A DNA stretch of 64,000 nucleotides from an uncultured Clostridia bacterium (GTDB taxonomy: Bacteria; Bacillota; Clostridia; Christensenellales; Borkfalkiaceae): the NCBI GenBank assembly GCA_934254815.1, contig CAKQME010000004.1, forward strand, positions 115,720 to 179,719. Direction: 5' to 3'. Each line of letters opens with the position of its first letter. Position 1 is the stretch's first letter. A program made the translations under genes and the position numbers. Of this stretch, positions 34,199 through 42,490 are shown one piece after another. The notes under the pieces were generated by a model, which was not told the origin of the DNA, did no database searches, and saw nothing but the letters and a program-made list of their open reading frames with translations.

Positions 34199-35242
34199 AT
34201 GTACGCGGATAAAATAAAAGAGTTTGTCGTAAAAGACGAACCGATAATTTTAGCGATAGAATCGTCATGCGACGAAACCGCGGCGGCGATTATAAAGAAC
34301 GGACGGCAAATTTTGTCGTCCGAAATTTCAAGTTCGTGTACGGAGCATATCCGTTTCGGCGGAGTCGTACCCGAAATCGCTTCTCGCGCGCATACGAGCG
34401 CGATATCGCTTACCGTACAGAGAGCCGTCGATAAGGCGAATATCAGACTTTCGGATATAGACGCCGTGGCGGTAACTTACGGCGCGGGGCTTCTCGGCGC
34501 ATTGCTCGTCGGCGTAAGTTACGCCAAAGCTCTCGCTTACGCGCTTAACGTTCCGCTTGTTCCCGTAAGTCATATAAGGGGACATCTCGCTGCGGCATAT
34601 CTCAGCGATACGGAACTTAAACCGCCTTTCGTCAGTCTGCTTGCAAGCGGCGGACATACCGCGGTGATAGTCGTAAACGATTATACCGATTTTAAAATTC
34701 TCGGTTCTACCCTCGACGACGCCGTAGGCGAAGCTTTCGATAAAGTCGCGAGAGTTCTGGGTTTAAACTATCCGGGCGGACCTAATATAGAAAAGCTTGC
34801 GAAAACGGGCGAGAATAATATAAAATTTCCCAAAATGCTCAAAGGCGAGGGCGGATATAATTTTTCGTACAGCGGGCTTAAAACCGCGGTTATAAATTAC
34901 GTTCACCATAAGGAGCAGGCTGGCGAAGAATATTCCCGCGCGGACGTGGCGTGTTCTTTTCAGCACGCGGCGACCGACGTGCTTATAGAAAAGGCGATAG
35001 AGGCGGCGGAAGAATACGGCTTGAAAACGATAACAATAGGCGGCGGAGTCGCGGCGAACGGATATATGCGGGAAAATCTTAAAAAGCGTTGCGACGAAAA
35101 ACGACTGGAACTCGTTTTACCCGAAAAGATACTCTGTACCGATAACGCGGCTATGATAGGCGCAGAGGGGTATATACAGTATAAAAAACGTAATTTTGCC
35201 GATTTGTCGCTTAATGCGAGCGCGCGCGTCGATCTGGCGTAA
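34199..35242 (+). CDS. tsaD: tRNA threonylcarbamoyladenosine biosynthesis protein TsaD
   Basis: 347 residues. ASKHA ATPase of the Kae1/Qri7 family: AIESSCDETAAAI at the N-terminus, metal-binding HIRGHLAAA, ASGGHTAVIV, and GGGVAANGYMRE near the C-terminus. With TsaB/TsaE it forms t6A37 on tRNAs that read ANN codons; those partners are not in the window. Translationally close to prfB. Confidence 0.95.
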   Translation: MYADKIKEFVVKDEPIILAIESSCDETAAAIIKNGRQILSSEISSSCTEHIRFGGVVPEIASRAHTSAISLTVQRAVDKANIRLSDIDAVAVTYGAGLLGALLVGVSYAKALAYALNVPLVPVSHIRGHLAAAYLSDTELKPPFVSLLASGGHTAVIVVNDYTDFKILGSTLDDAVGEAFDKVARVLGLNYPGGPNIEKLAKTGENNIKFPKMLKGEGGYNFSYSGLKTAVINYVHHKEQAGEEYSRADVACSFQHAATDVLIEKAIEAAEEYGLKTITIGGGVAANGYMRENLKKRCDEKRLELVLPEKILCTDNAAMIGAEGYIQYKKRNFADLSLNASARVDLA

Positions 35243-35259
35243 GGTGGAACATAGCTGAT

Positions 35260-36362
35260 ATGCAAAGAGAAATTTTTGAATTATTGTCAAAACAATTTCC
35301 GACCGAGCAATCGATAAAAACGGAAATAATCAACCTTAAAGCCATTCAGGGCTTGCCTAAAGGCACAGAGCATTTTTTAAGCGACCTGCACGGCGAATCT
35401 GAAACATTCTTACATATTTTAAGAAACGCGTCGGGAGTTATAAGGACGAAAATCGACCTTGCGCTCGGCGCAAGCGCGACGGACGAAGAAAAAAACAGGC
35501 TCGCCGCGCTTATTTATTATCCGGAAGAGGGGCTGTCGAGAATTCCCGACGACGAAAAAGACGCGGAATTTTATTCCACGCTTTTGAAAAGACTTATAGA
35601 AGTAACCAAACTCACCGCGGCGAAATATACGCGTTCAAAGGTTAGAAAGGCTATGCCGCAGGAATATCGGTATATTATCGACGAACTGATAAATATGCCG
35701 TATCACAGCATAACCAAGGCGGAATATTACAAGGGTATCATAGACGGTATAATCGAACTCGGCAACGCGGATAATTTCATAATAAGAATAAGTTATCTTA
35801 TTCAAAGGCTTGCCATCGACAGACTGCATATTGTCGGGGATATTTACGACAGGGGCAACGGCGCGGATAAGATTATGGATAAACTTATGCAGTATCATTC
35901 GCTCGATATCGAATGGGGAAACCATGATATTCTGTGGATGGGCGCGTTTTTCGGAAACGCCGCGCTCGTATGTAATCTTATACGAATAAATTGTCTTTAC
36001 AGAAATTTGCAGGTAATCGAAAACTACGGCATAAACCCGTGCGGGTAAAAGACGGCGAAACGCCCGAAAGCGGAAATTGCCGACATATAACGATAGACGG
36101 CGGGCTTTCAAAGGCGTACAGCCCGAAGACGGGTATCGGCGGCTATACGCTTATAAACAATTCCGAGGGACTTTATCTCGTAAGCCATGAACCGGGGTTT
36201 TCCGTGGCGGACGTTCTGAACGGTAATTCCGATTTGAAAAGTACCGTTCGCCCGCTGATGAAATACGACAGCCGCGTGCATGTCAAAGAGACCGACGACG
36301 GTATCGAAATGGATAAACAAATAGCGGTGTTAAAAGAAATGCTCGCCGCTTGCAGAAAGTAG
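35260..36362 (+). pseudogene. fbp: Class III fructose-1,6-bisphosphatase, internally deleted and frameshifted
   Basis: The first 259 codons match the N-terminal third to half of class III FBPase: SDLHGESETFLHIL, GDIYDRG and the GNHD metal site. The frame ends at 36048. The C-terminal end of the same family, HKPVRVKDGE through GLSKAYSPKTGIGGYTLI, continues in another frame from about 36030 to the TAG at 36362. Family proteins are usually about 640-670 residues, so roughly 280-300 residues between the two parts are missing. The join lies at CATAAAC (36030-36036), a sequence that could belong to both edges. Gluconeogenic FBPase activity from this locus is probably lost. Confidence 0.85.
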
Positions 36363-36493
36363 AAAGACCGCGGAAATTACGCATTTTATCGCAAAATTGA
36401 CGGTTTGCCGCGATGCGTGACGTTATGCGGTATTGTGTTAGTGGCAAATTGCACAATAACTTGATTATTTTGCACAAATATCGAAAAACAGTC

Positions 36494-36522
36494 TTGTCAA
36501 ACGGTTTTTTTTGTGTTATTAT
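36494..36522 (+). promoter_or_regulatory. Promoter of the Ppx/GppA gene
   Basis: TTGTCA, 17 bases, TATTAT with upstream TGT. A 5' leader of about 100 bases follows. Confidence 0.6.
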
Positions 36523-36627
36523 TATTGCGTAAATTTGTAATCGTCGAAGTAAGCTGCGGGTGTGACGCCCGACGGCGGAGGGGTTAGCTCGTATTCGGTG
36601 AAATTATATTTAAAAGGATAGGAAACA

Positions 36628-38142
36628 ATGGAAAAAATAGCTATAATCGACCTTGGGTCGAACAATGCGAGACTTGTGATCGTCGAAATGCTCGGTGACG
36701 GGCATTTTATAGTAATAGACCAGATCAAAGAGAGCGTAAGGCTCGGCAAAGATATGGAACGCGACGGGTTTTTAAAACCGCAGCGTATTGCCGAAACTAT
36801 GCGCACGCTTAAAATGTTCCGTAAACTCTGCGACGCTTACGGTATCGAAAAGATTATCGCCGTTGCGACAGCGGCGGTAAGACGCGCGAAAAATCAGAGG
36901 AGCTTTCTCGACGAGGTCGCTACTACCTGCGGCATAAAATTCAGAGTTCTCACCGCGGAAGAAGAAGCCGTTTACGTTTACAGGGGCGTTATAAACACTA
37001 TGGACGTGCCTAAGGGCGTTATTCTCGAAATAGGCGGCGGAAGCACTAAAATAGTAAGATATGTTCGTAAAAATCTGCTCAACTACGAGACTTTGCCGTT
37101 CGGTGCGGTTACGCTTACCGAACTTTTCGCGCAGGACGGGCTTAAACCCGAAGAGCAGGCGGCTAAGGTCGAAGAGTTTTTCACCGAACAGCTTAAACGT
37201 ATAGATTGGCTTAAAGAGCTTGACCCGGAAACTCAGCTTATAGGCGTGGGCGGCTCGTTCAGAAGTCTTTGCAAGCTCAGCAAGCTTATGAAAAAAAGCC
37301 CGCTCAATAAAGTTCATAACTATCGCATACCCGTAGAGGAATTCGATAATATCTATAATATGATTAAGGTTCTCGATCTCGATAAAAAGAAGAGAATCAA
37401 GGGTATTTCCAGCGAGAGAGCAGACATATTGCCCAGCGCGCTCGCGGCGATTTCGGCGTTCGTGAAATACGTCGGTTTCAATCAGATTGCCATTTCGGGT
37501 TGCGGTTTAAGAGAGGGTATAATGTTTAATTATGCCGTTCCCACCACGCTTGAAAAGCCGATAAGCGACGTTTTGTCTTACAGTTTGCAGACGCTCGTTA
37601 AATTTTACGGTTGCAACCAGAAACACGTCGAACACGTCGTAAATCTGTCTATACAGCTGTTCAAACAACTTCGCGTGTTGCATAAATTCCCCAGACAATA
37701 TCTTAAGATACTTAAAGTGGTGGCGATGCTTCACGACAGCGGCACGGCTATAAAGTATTACGATTACGAAAAGCATACCGCCTATATTATACAGAACGCG
37801 AGCATATACGGGCTTACAAGTCGAGAAATGGTAATGGCGTCGTTTGTCGCTGCGGTTCATAAGAACGACGAATTCCAGATGAGCGATTTTGCGAGATATA
37901 AAGAATACGTCAACGAAAACGATATCGACGCGATTAGAAAACTCGGAATAATGCTTAGAATAGCCGAAAGTCTTGACAGAAGCATGTCGAGTTGCGTTCT
38001 TACGCTGAACTGCGACGTTTTGGGCGATTCGGTTATAATGAAGACCGAAGTAGACGGAGACGCTTCGCTTGAAATAAAAGACGCGTTGAACGCGTCCTCC
38101 GATTTCAGACGCATATTCAGAAAGAATCTTGAAATTCTTTAA
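36628..38142 (+). CDS. Ppx/GppA-family phosphatase with HD-like C-terminal domain
   Basis: 504 residues. ASKHA phosphate-binding motifs IDLGSNNARLVI, the AVATAAVRRAKN segment, and EIGGGSTKI are those of exopolyphosphatase/guanosine pentaphosphate phosphatases. The C-terminal half (about 320-500) has an HD-type pattern: VVAMLHDSGTAIKYYDYEKH and MLRIAESLDRS. Likely acts on polyphosphate or (p)ppGpp; which one cannot be decided. SD AAGGATAGG. Its own promoter and terminator make it monocistronic. Confidence 0.92.
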   Translation: MEKIAIIDLGSNNARLVIVEMLGDGHFIVIDQIKESVRLGKDMERDGFLKPQRIAETMRTLKMFRKLCDAYGIEKIIAVATAAVRRAKNQRSFLDEVATTCGIKFRVLTAEEEAVYVYRGVINTMDVPKGVILEIGGGSTKIVRYVRKNLLNYETLPFGAVTLTELFAQDGLKPEEQAAKVEEFFTEQLKRIDWLKELDPETQLIGVGGSFRSLCKLSKLMKKSPLNKVHNYRIPVEEFDNIYNMIKVLDLDKKKRIKGISSERADILPSALAAISAFVKYVGFNQIAISGCGLREGIMFNYAVPTTLEKPISDVLSYSLQTLVKFYGCNQKHVEHVVNLSIQLFKQLRVLHKFPRQYLKILKVVAMLHDSGTAIKYYDYEKHTAYIIQNASIYGLTSREMVMASFVAAVHKNDEFQMSDFARYKEYVNENDIDAIRKLGIMLRIAESLDRSMSSCVLTLNCDVLGDSVIMKTEVDGDASLEIKDALNASSDFRRIFRKNLEIL

Positions 38143-38157
38143 TATAACAACGAAATA

Positions 38158-38195
38158 GAACGCCGTCGGGACGAATTCGTCCCGACGGCGTTTTT
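38158..38195 (+). terminator. Terminator of the Ppx/GppA gene
   Basis: CGCCGTCGGGACG-AATT-CGTCCCGACGGCG and five T: a 13-pair perfect stem. Confidence 0.9.
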
Positions 38196-38280
38196 GTAAG
38201 ATTCGGTTTATCTCGACAGGCATCGTTGCGCCGTAGAATAAGCGTTAAAATAAGTTCATATAATACACTGAGGATTTTAT

Positions 38281-39078
38281 ATGAAGTTTTCTAAAATGCA
38301 CGCTTGCGGAAACGATTATATCTATATTTTGTCCGACGCGACAAGCGAAAAACTGTCGAAATTTGCGATTTTTGCTTCTGACAGACATAAAGGCGTGGGC
38401 GGCGACGGCGTTATAGCTCTGTCGCGCGGAGACGGGTACGACGCGGAAATGCGTATTTTCAATCGCGACGGCTCCGAAGCTGATATGTGCGGTAACGGAG
38501 TCAGATGTTCGGCTGAATTTTTGCGCGATTTCGCGGGAATTAAGAAAAACGATTTTATAATTAAAACCCGCTCAAAAACGGTAGAAGTCGAGTTGACCGA
38601 TAACGGCGGAATTACGGAAGCGACGGCAAAACTCGATATGCCGTTTGTTTTTCTAAACTCCGAAAAACTGTCAAGAGTGTTATCCGCCGCAGGGCTTAAC
38701 GTCAATAAAAACGAAGTATTCGCGATAAACGCGGGTAACGAACATCTTGTGTTTTACGGCGAGACTCTGCCCGCCGACAAACTTGCGGGTTATGCGGAGG
38801 CGAGCGGACTTTTCGATAACGGCATAAACGTCGAAAAAGCAGAACTGCACGGCGGAGAACTCGACGTTTCGGTTTACGAAAGGGGCAGCGGATATACTCT
38901 CTCCTGCGGAAGCGGAGCTATTGCCGTAGCATATTCGGCGTTTCTGAAAACGGGCGGAACTCAATATAAAATAAACACAGAGGGCGGAACTTTGTCGGTG
39001 TGTTTCAAAAACGGAAAAGTCAGGCTTTCGGGCGCGGTGAACGAAGTTTTCAGGGGAGAGATCGATTATGAAATATAA
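38281..39078 (+). CDS. dapF: Diaminopimelate epimerase
   Basis: 265 residues. Both catalytic cysteines are in their usual settings, ADMCGNGVRCSAEF and YTLSCGSGAIAVAY, and the N-terminal KMHACGNDYIY is typical. Converts LL- to meso-diaminopimelate for peptidoglycan and lysine. The stop overlaps the dapL start by 11 bases, which puts the two consecutive steps of the aminotransferase pathway in one unit. Confidence 0.95.
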   Translation: MKFSKMHACGNDYIYILSDATSEKLSKFAIFASDRHKGVGGDGVIALSRGDGYDAEMRIFNRDGSEADMCGNGVRCSAEFLRDFAGIKKNDFIIKTRSKTVEVELTDNGGITEATAKLDMPFVFLNSEKLSRVLSAAGLNVNKNEVFAINAGNEHLVFYGETLPADKLAGYAEASGLFDNGINVEKAELHGGELDVSVYERGSGYTLSCGSGAIAVAYSAFLKTGGTQYKINTEGGTLSVCFKNGKVRLSGAVNEVFRGEIDYEI

Positions 39079-40219
39079 TCTTAACGTAGATAAGTTACCC
39101 GCAAATTACGTTTTTGGCGAACTCAGACAAAAAGTTGCCGAATACGAACGCAGAACGGGCAGAAAAGCCGTCGATTTAGGTGTAGGCGACGTTAAATTGC
39201 CGCTTTTTCCGTGTATTATCGAGGCTATGAAAAAAGCGGTGAACGAGATGTCAGAAATAAAGAGTTTCAGGGGCTATCCGCCTGCCGAGGGGTATGCCTT
39301 TTTGCGTGAAAAGATTTCCGAAAACGTTTACGGAGGAAAGATTTCGCCCGATGAAATTTTTATTACCGACGGCGCGAAAGGCGAACTCGGCAACGTTACC
39401 GAACTGTTCGAACGCGGCGTGAAAGTCTGTTTTCCGTCGCCGTGTTATCCCGCCGCGGCGGAGGCAAATATCGCGCTCGGCAACGAAGCGGAATATCTTG
39501 TAGCGACAAAAGAGAACGACTTTTTAAGTTTTCCGCCTTACGGAAAGAAATATGATTTGATTTATCTTTGTTCGCCGTCTAACCCGACCGGCGCGCTTAT
39601 GGACGAAGAACTTTTAAGAAGTTGGGTAAATTACGCGCTCGATACGAAAGCGATTATTATTTTCGACTCGGCATATTCGGCGTTCGTACCGAACGGAAAA
39701 ATAAAAAGTATTTATGAAGTTAAAGACGCGGAGAGATGCGCTATAGAAATCAATTCGTTTTCAAAATCGCTCGGCTTTACGGGTGTGAGATGCGGTTATA
39801 CGGTCGTTCCCAAAGCCTTAGGCAAAATATACGATATCAAAAAAAGACTTACGGGTTGCAGATTTAACGGCGTGTCTTACGTTTCGCAACGCGGCGCGGA
39901 AAGCTATTTTTCGAAAGAGGGCTTAGAAGCGGGTCGGAAACGCGCGGAATTTTATAAAACTAATGCGGATATTATAAAAATCGCTTTGAAAAATAAAAAA
40001 ATGTGGTATAATAATAGTTGTTCGTCGCCATATGTTTTCGCGGAAACTCCCGACGGTCTTACGTCGAAAGAATTTTGCGAAGTTCTGCTTGAAAAGTGCG
40101 GGATAGCAGCGACCGCAGGCAGCGGTTTCGGCGCGGGCGGTGAGGGTTACGTCAGATTTTCGGCGTTTTGCTTAAGGGGCGAAGCGTTGGAAGCCTGCGA
40201 CAGATTATTGACGCTTTAA
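39068..40219 (+). CDS. dapL: LL-diaminopimelate aminotransferase
   Basis: 383 residues, fold-type I PLP enzyme. FRGYPPAEGYAFLREKI, CSPSNPTGALM, and the PLP-lysine motif INSFSKSLGFTGVRCGYTV are characteristic of DapL. It makes LL-diaminopimelate directly from tetrahydrodipicolinate and glutamate, bypassing succinylated or acetylated intermediates. The overlapping dapF gene supports the assignment over other class I aminotransferases. Confidence 0.93.
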   Translation: MKYNLNVDKLPANYVFGELRQKVAEYERRTGRKAVDLGVGDVKLPLFPCIIEAMKKAVNEMSEIKSFRGYPPAEGYAFLREKISENVYGGKISPDEIFITDGAKGELGNVTELFERGVKVCFPSPCYPAAAEANIALGNEAEYLVATKENDFLSFPPYGKKYDLIYLCSPSNPTGALMDEELLRSWVNYALDTKAIIIFDSAYSAFVPNGKIKSIYEVKDAERCAIEINSFSKSLGFTGVRCGYTVVPKALGKIYDIKKRLTGCRFNGVSYVSQRGAESYFSKEGLEAGRKRAEFYKTNADIIKIALKNKKMWYNNSCSSPYVFAETPDGLTSKEFCEVLLEKCGIAATAGSGFGAGGEGYVRFSAFCLRGEALEACDRLLTL

Positions 40220-40237
40220 AAAGGATTTTTATTACAT

Positions 40238-41689
40238 ATGAAGAAAAGATACGGAATTTTAATGCCTGTGTTTTCGCTTCCCGGTGAATACGGTATAGGC
40301 ACTTTCGGAAAAGAAAGCTACGATTTTATAGACTTTCTGGTAAAAAGCAACCATACGGTGTGGCAGACGTTGCCCGTCTGTCAGACTGTGTTCGGAGACA
40401 GCCCCTATCAGACGACTTCGGATAAGTCGTTCAACCCGTATTTTTGCGACCTCGAAGACCTGCGCGAAAAAGGACTTATAACGGACGAAGAACTTCAGAA
40501 AGAAAAGCGCAAAGTTGCGAAAATAGACTATGCCAAGCTGTATAAAACAAGATATAAATTATTGAAAAAGGCGTATTCGCGCTTTATTCCCGACGACGAA
40601 TTTCTGAAGTTCGTCAACGACGGCGAATATTCTTCTTACGCGCTGTTTATGGCGTTGAAAGGCGTGTACGGCGAACGGTCGCGTTTTCCCGAAAAACTTT
40701 TGAAACGCGATAAAAAGGCAATCGCGGAGTTTTCCGACGAACACGCCGACGAAATACTTTTCTGGCAATTTTTGCAGTATACGCTGAAAAAGCAATACGA
40801 AAAATTAAAAAATTATGCCGAATATCGCGGGGTCGAAATTATGGGCGATCTGCCTCTTTACGTCGCGGGCGACAGCGTGGAAGTGTGGGAAAATCCGTCG
40901 CAGTTTCTGCTTGACGAAAACCTTAATCCCGAACGAGTGGCAGGCGTTCCGCCCGATTATTTCAGCGCGGACGGGCAGCTTTGGGGAAACCCCGTTTACA
41001 ATTACGCCGCGATGAAAGAAAACGGTTATAAATGGTGGAAAAATCGTATTAAATTTGCCTTGAACAGATTCGATCTCGTGCGTATAGACCATTTCAGGGG
41101 GCTTGACAGATACTGGTCGATTCCGAACGGAGAAAAGGCTATTGCGGGAGAGTGGGTGAAAGCCGACGGACGTGAAATTCTTAAGAATATGCCGAAAAAC
41201 CGTCTTATAGCCGAAGATTTGGGTATTATAGACGACGGCGTTATATCGCTTCTGAAAGATACGGGGTTGCCCGGTATGAAAGTTATGCTGTTTGCTTTCG
41301 ACGGAAACCCGAATAATCCTTATCTACCCGAAAATATAGAGAAAAACAGCGTAAGTTATATCGGTACGCACGATAACGACACTGCGGCGGGATATATAAA
41401 ATCTCTGCCGAAAGACGCGCTTAAAAACCTGCGGCGAGAGGTTGCGAAACGCACGGGCGTAAAAATCAGCGAACTTACCGGCGCGAAGAAAATCGCCGCG
41501 GCAATGGTAGATATATTATATAAAGTAAAATCGGAATTGATAATTCTGTCGTTTGCCGACGCTTGCCTGCTCGGTAACGAATACCGCATAAACACGCCTT
41601 CTACGGTCGGGAACTGGCGCGTTCGTTTCTCGAAAGAACTGTTTACCGACGAGTTGGCAGAAAATCTGAAACGCCTTGCAGACAGTTAA
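40238..41689 (+). CDS. malQ: 4-alpha-glucanotransferase (amylomaltase)
   Basis: 483 residues, GH77. Conserved blocks visible: GIGTFGKESYDFIDFL, FNPYFCDLEDL, GDLPLYVAGDSVEVW, LVRIDHFRGLDRYW (with the catalytic nucleophile Asp), LIAEDLGIID and SYIGTHDNDT. Transfers alpha-1,4-glucan segments in starch or glycogen metabolism. SD AAAAGGA. Follows dapL by 18 bases, but no metabolic link between them is evident. Confidence 0.95.
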   Translation: MKKRYGILMPVFSLPGEYGIGTFGKESYDFIDFLVKSNHTVWQTLPVCQTVFGDSPYQTTSDKSFNPYFCDLEDLREKGLITDEELQKEKRKVAKIDYAKLYKTRYKLLKKAYSRFIPDDEFLKFVNDGEYSSYALFMALKGVYGERSRFPEKLLKRDKKAIAEFSDEHADEILFWQFLQYTLKKQYEKLKNYAEYRGVEIMGDLPLYVAGDSVEVWENPSQFLLDENLNPERVAGVPPDYFSADGQLWGNPVYNYAAMKENGYKWWKNRIKFALNRFDLVRIDHFRGLDRYWSIPNGEKAIAGEWVKADGREILKNMPKNRLIAEDLGIIDDGVISLLKDTGLPGMKVMLFAFDGNPNNPYLPENIEKNSVSYIGTHDNDTAAGYIKSLPKDALKNLRREVAKRTGVKISELTGAKKIAAAMVDILYKVKSELIILSFADACLLGNEYRINTPSTVGNWRVRFSKELFTDELAENLKRLADS

Positions 41690-41745
41690 ACTAAAACTTT
41701 GTCGAAAAAATTATTAAAAATTTTTACAAAAGTTTGTTAAAACGC

Positions 41746-41774
41746 TTGACAAACCTTTTAAGCAGTGGTATAAT
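41746..41774 (+). promoter_or_regulatory. Promoter of hsp20
   Basis: TTGACA, 17 bases, TATAAT with TGG upstream of the -10; all twelve positions match the consensus. Confidence 0.88.
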
Positions 41775-41775
41775 T

Positions 41776-41802
41776 TTGGCAGTCAATGAGTTAGAGTGCT
41801 AA
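41776..41802 (+). promoter_or_regulatory. CIRCE-like HrcA operator of hsp20
   Basis: TTGGCAGTC, 9 bases, GAGTGCTAA. The right half is a perfect CIRCE arm, the left matches 7 of 9 (consensus TTAGCACTC), and the 9-base spacer is exact. It begins 2 bases after the -10 element, the right place to block initiation. A second, overlapping structure (GCAGTCAA at 41779 with TTGACTGC at 41815) could fold in the leader RNA. Confidence 0.7.
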
Positions 41803-41852
41803 CACTTGAAACGGTTGACTGCTAAAAATATTTAAAAGGAAGGCGAATAATT

Positions 41853-42293
41853 ATGAAGAACTATATGGTAAACAACAATAACAACAGACGTAACAACGAG
41901 GTCGACTTTTTCGACGACGCATTCGGCGGCTTTTTCAAACCGCTTTTCTACGAAGAGAAGCATAACACTATGAAAACCGATATAAAGGAGAACGAACATT
42001 CATATCTTTTGGACGTCGAAGCTCCCGGTTTCGATAAGAAAGATATAAACGTATCTTTGGAGAACGGATATCTTACCGTTACCGCGCAGAAGAAAGAATG
42101 TAACAAAGAATGTGAGGGCAAGAAAGAAAACTATATAAGAAGAGAGAGAAGTTGCTCTTTGTCGAGAAGTTATTATGTCGGAGACGTCAAGAAAGAAGAC
42201 GTTAAAGCAAAATACGAAAACGGCGTGCTTATGATAGAGATTCCCAAAGAAACTCCCGAAGTACCCGTATCGCACAGCATTGAAATCGAATAA
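41853..42293 (+). CDS. Small heat shock protein (Hsp20/alpha-crystallin)
   Basis: 146 residues. Alpha-crystallin domain about 38-130 with YLLDVEAPGFDKKDINVSLE and the late AKYENGVLMIEIPKE; the C-terminal I-x-I-type anchor is represented by HSIEIE. A Cys-bearing loop (KKECNKECEGKKENYI) is slightly unusual. ATP-independent holdase; heat control is supported by the CIRCE-like operator. SD AAAGGAAGG. Confidence 0.93.
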   Translation: MKNYMVNNNNNRRNNEVDFFDDAFGGFFKPLFYEEKHNTMKTDIKENEHSYLLDVEAPGFDKKDINVSLENGYLTVTAQKKECNKECEGKKENYIRRERSCSLSRSYYVGDVKKEDVKAKYENGVLMIEIPKETPEVPVSHSIEIE

Positions 42294-42298
42294 TTTTC

Positions 42299-42343
42299 AA
42301 GCCCCCTGCGGGCGGATAAATCCGCCCGCAGGGGGCTTTTTTT
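42299..42343 (+). terminator. Terminator of hsp20
   Basis: AGCCCCCTGCGGGCGGA, loop TAAA, TCCGCCCGCAGGGGGCT followed by T-run: a very stable 17-pair perfect stem. Confidence 0.93.
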
Positions 42344-42431
42344 ATATTAGGGCGAAATCGCAAAGAAAGCAAACCGACTGAGATATAAAGCCGCGACTTA
42401 TGCAAATTCTGAAAGAATTTTTTATTTTTAC

Positions 42432-42460
42432 TTGAAATTGTCAATAATTTGAGTTACAAT
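42432..42460 (+). promoter_or_regulatory. Promoter of the flavoenzyme/aconitase-X operon
   Basis: TTGAAA, 17 bases, TACAAT, 31 bases before the ATG at 42491. Confidence 0.7.
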
Positions 42461-42490
42461 AAGATTATATAAAAATAAAGGTGGAAGAAT

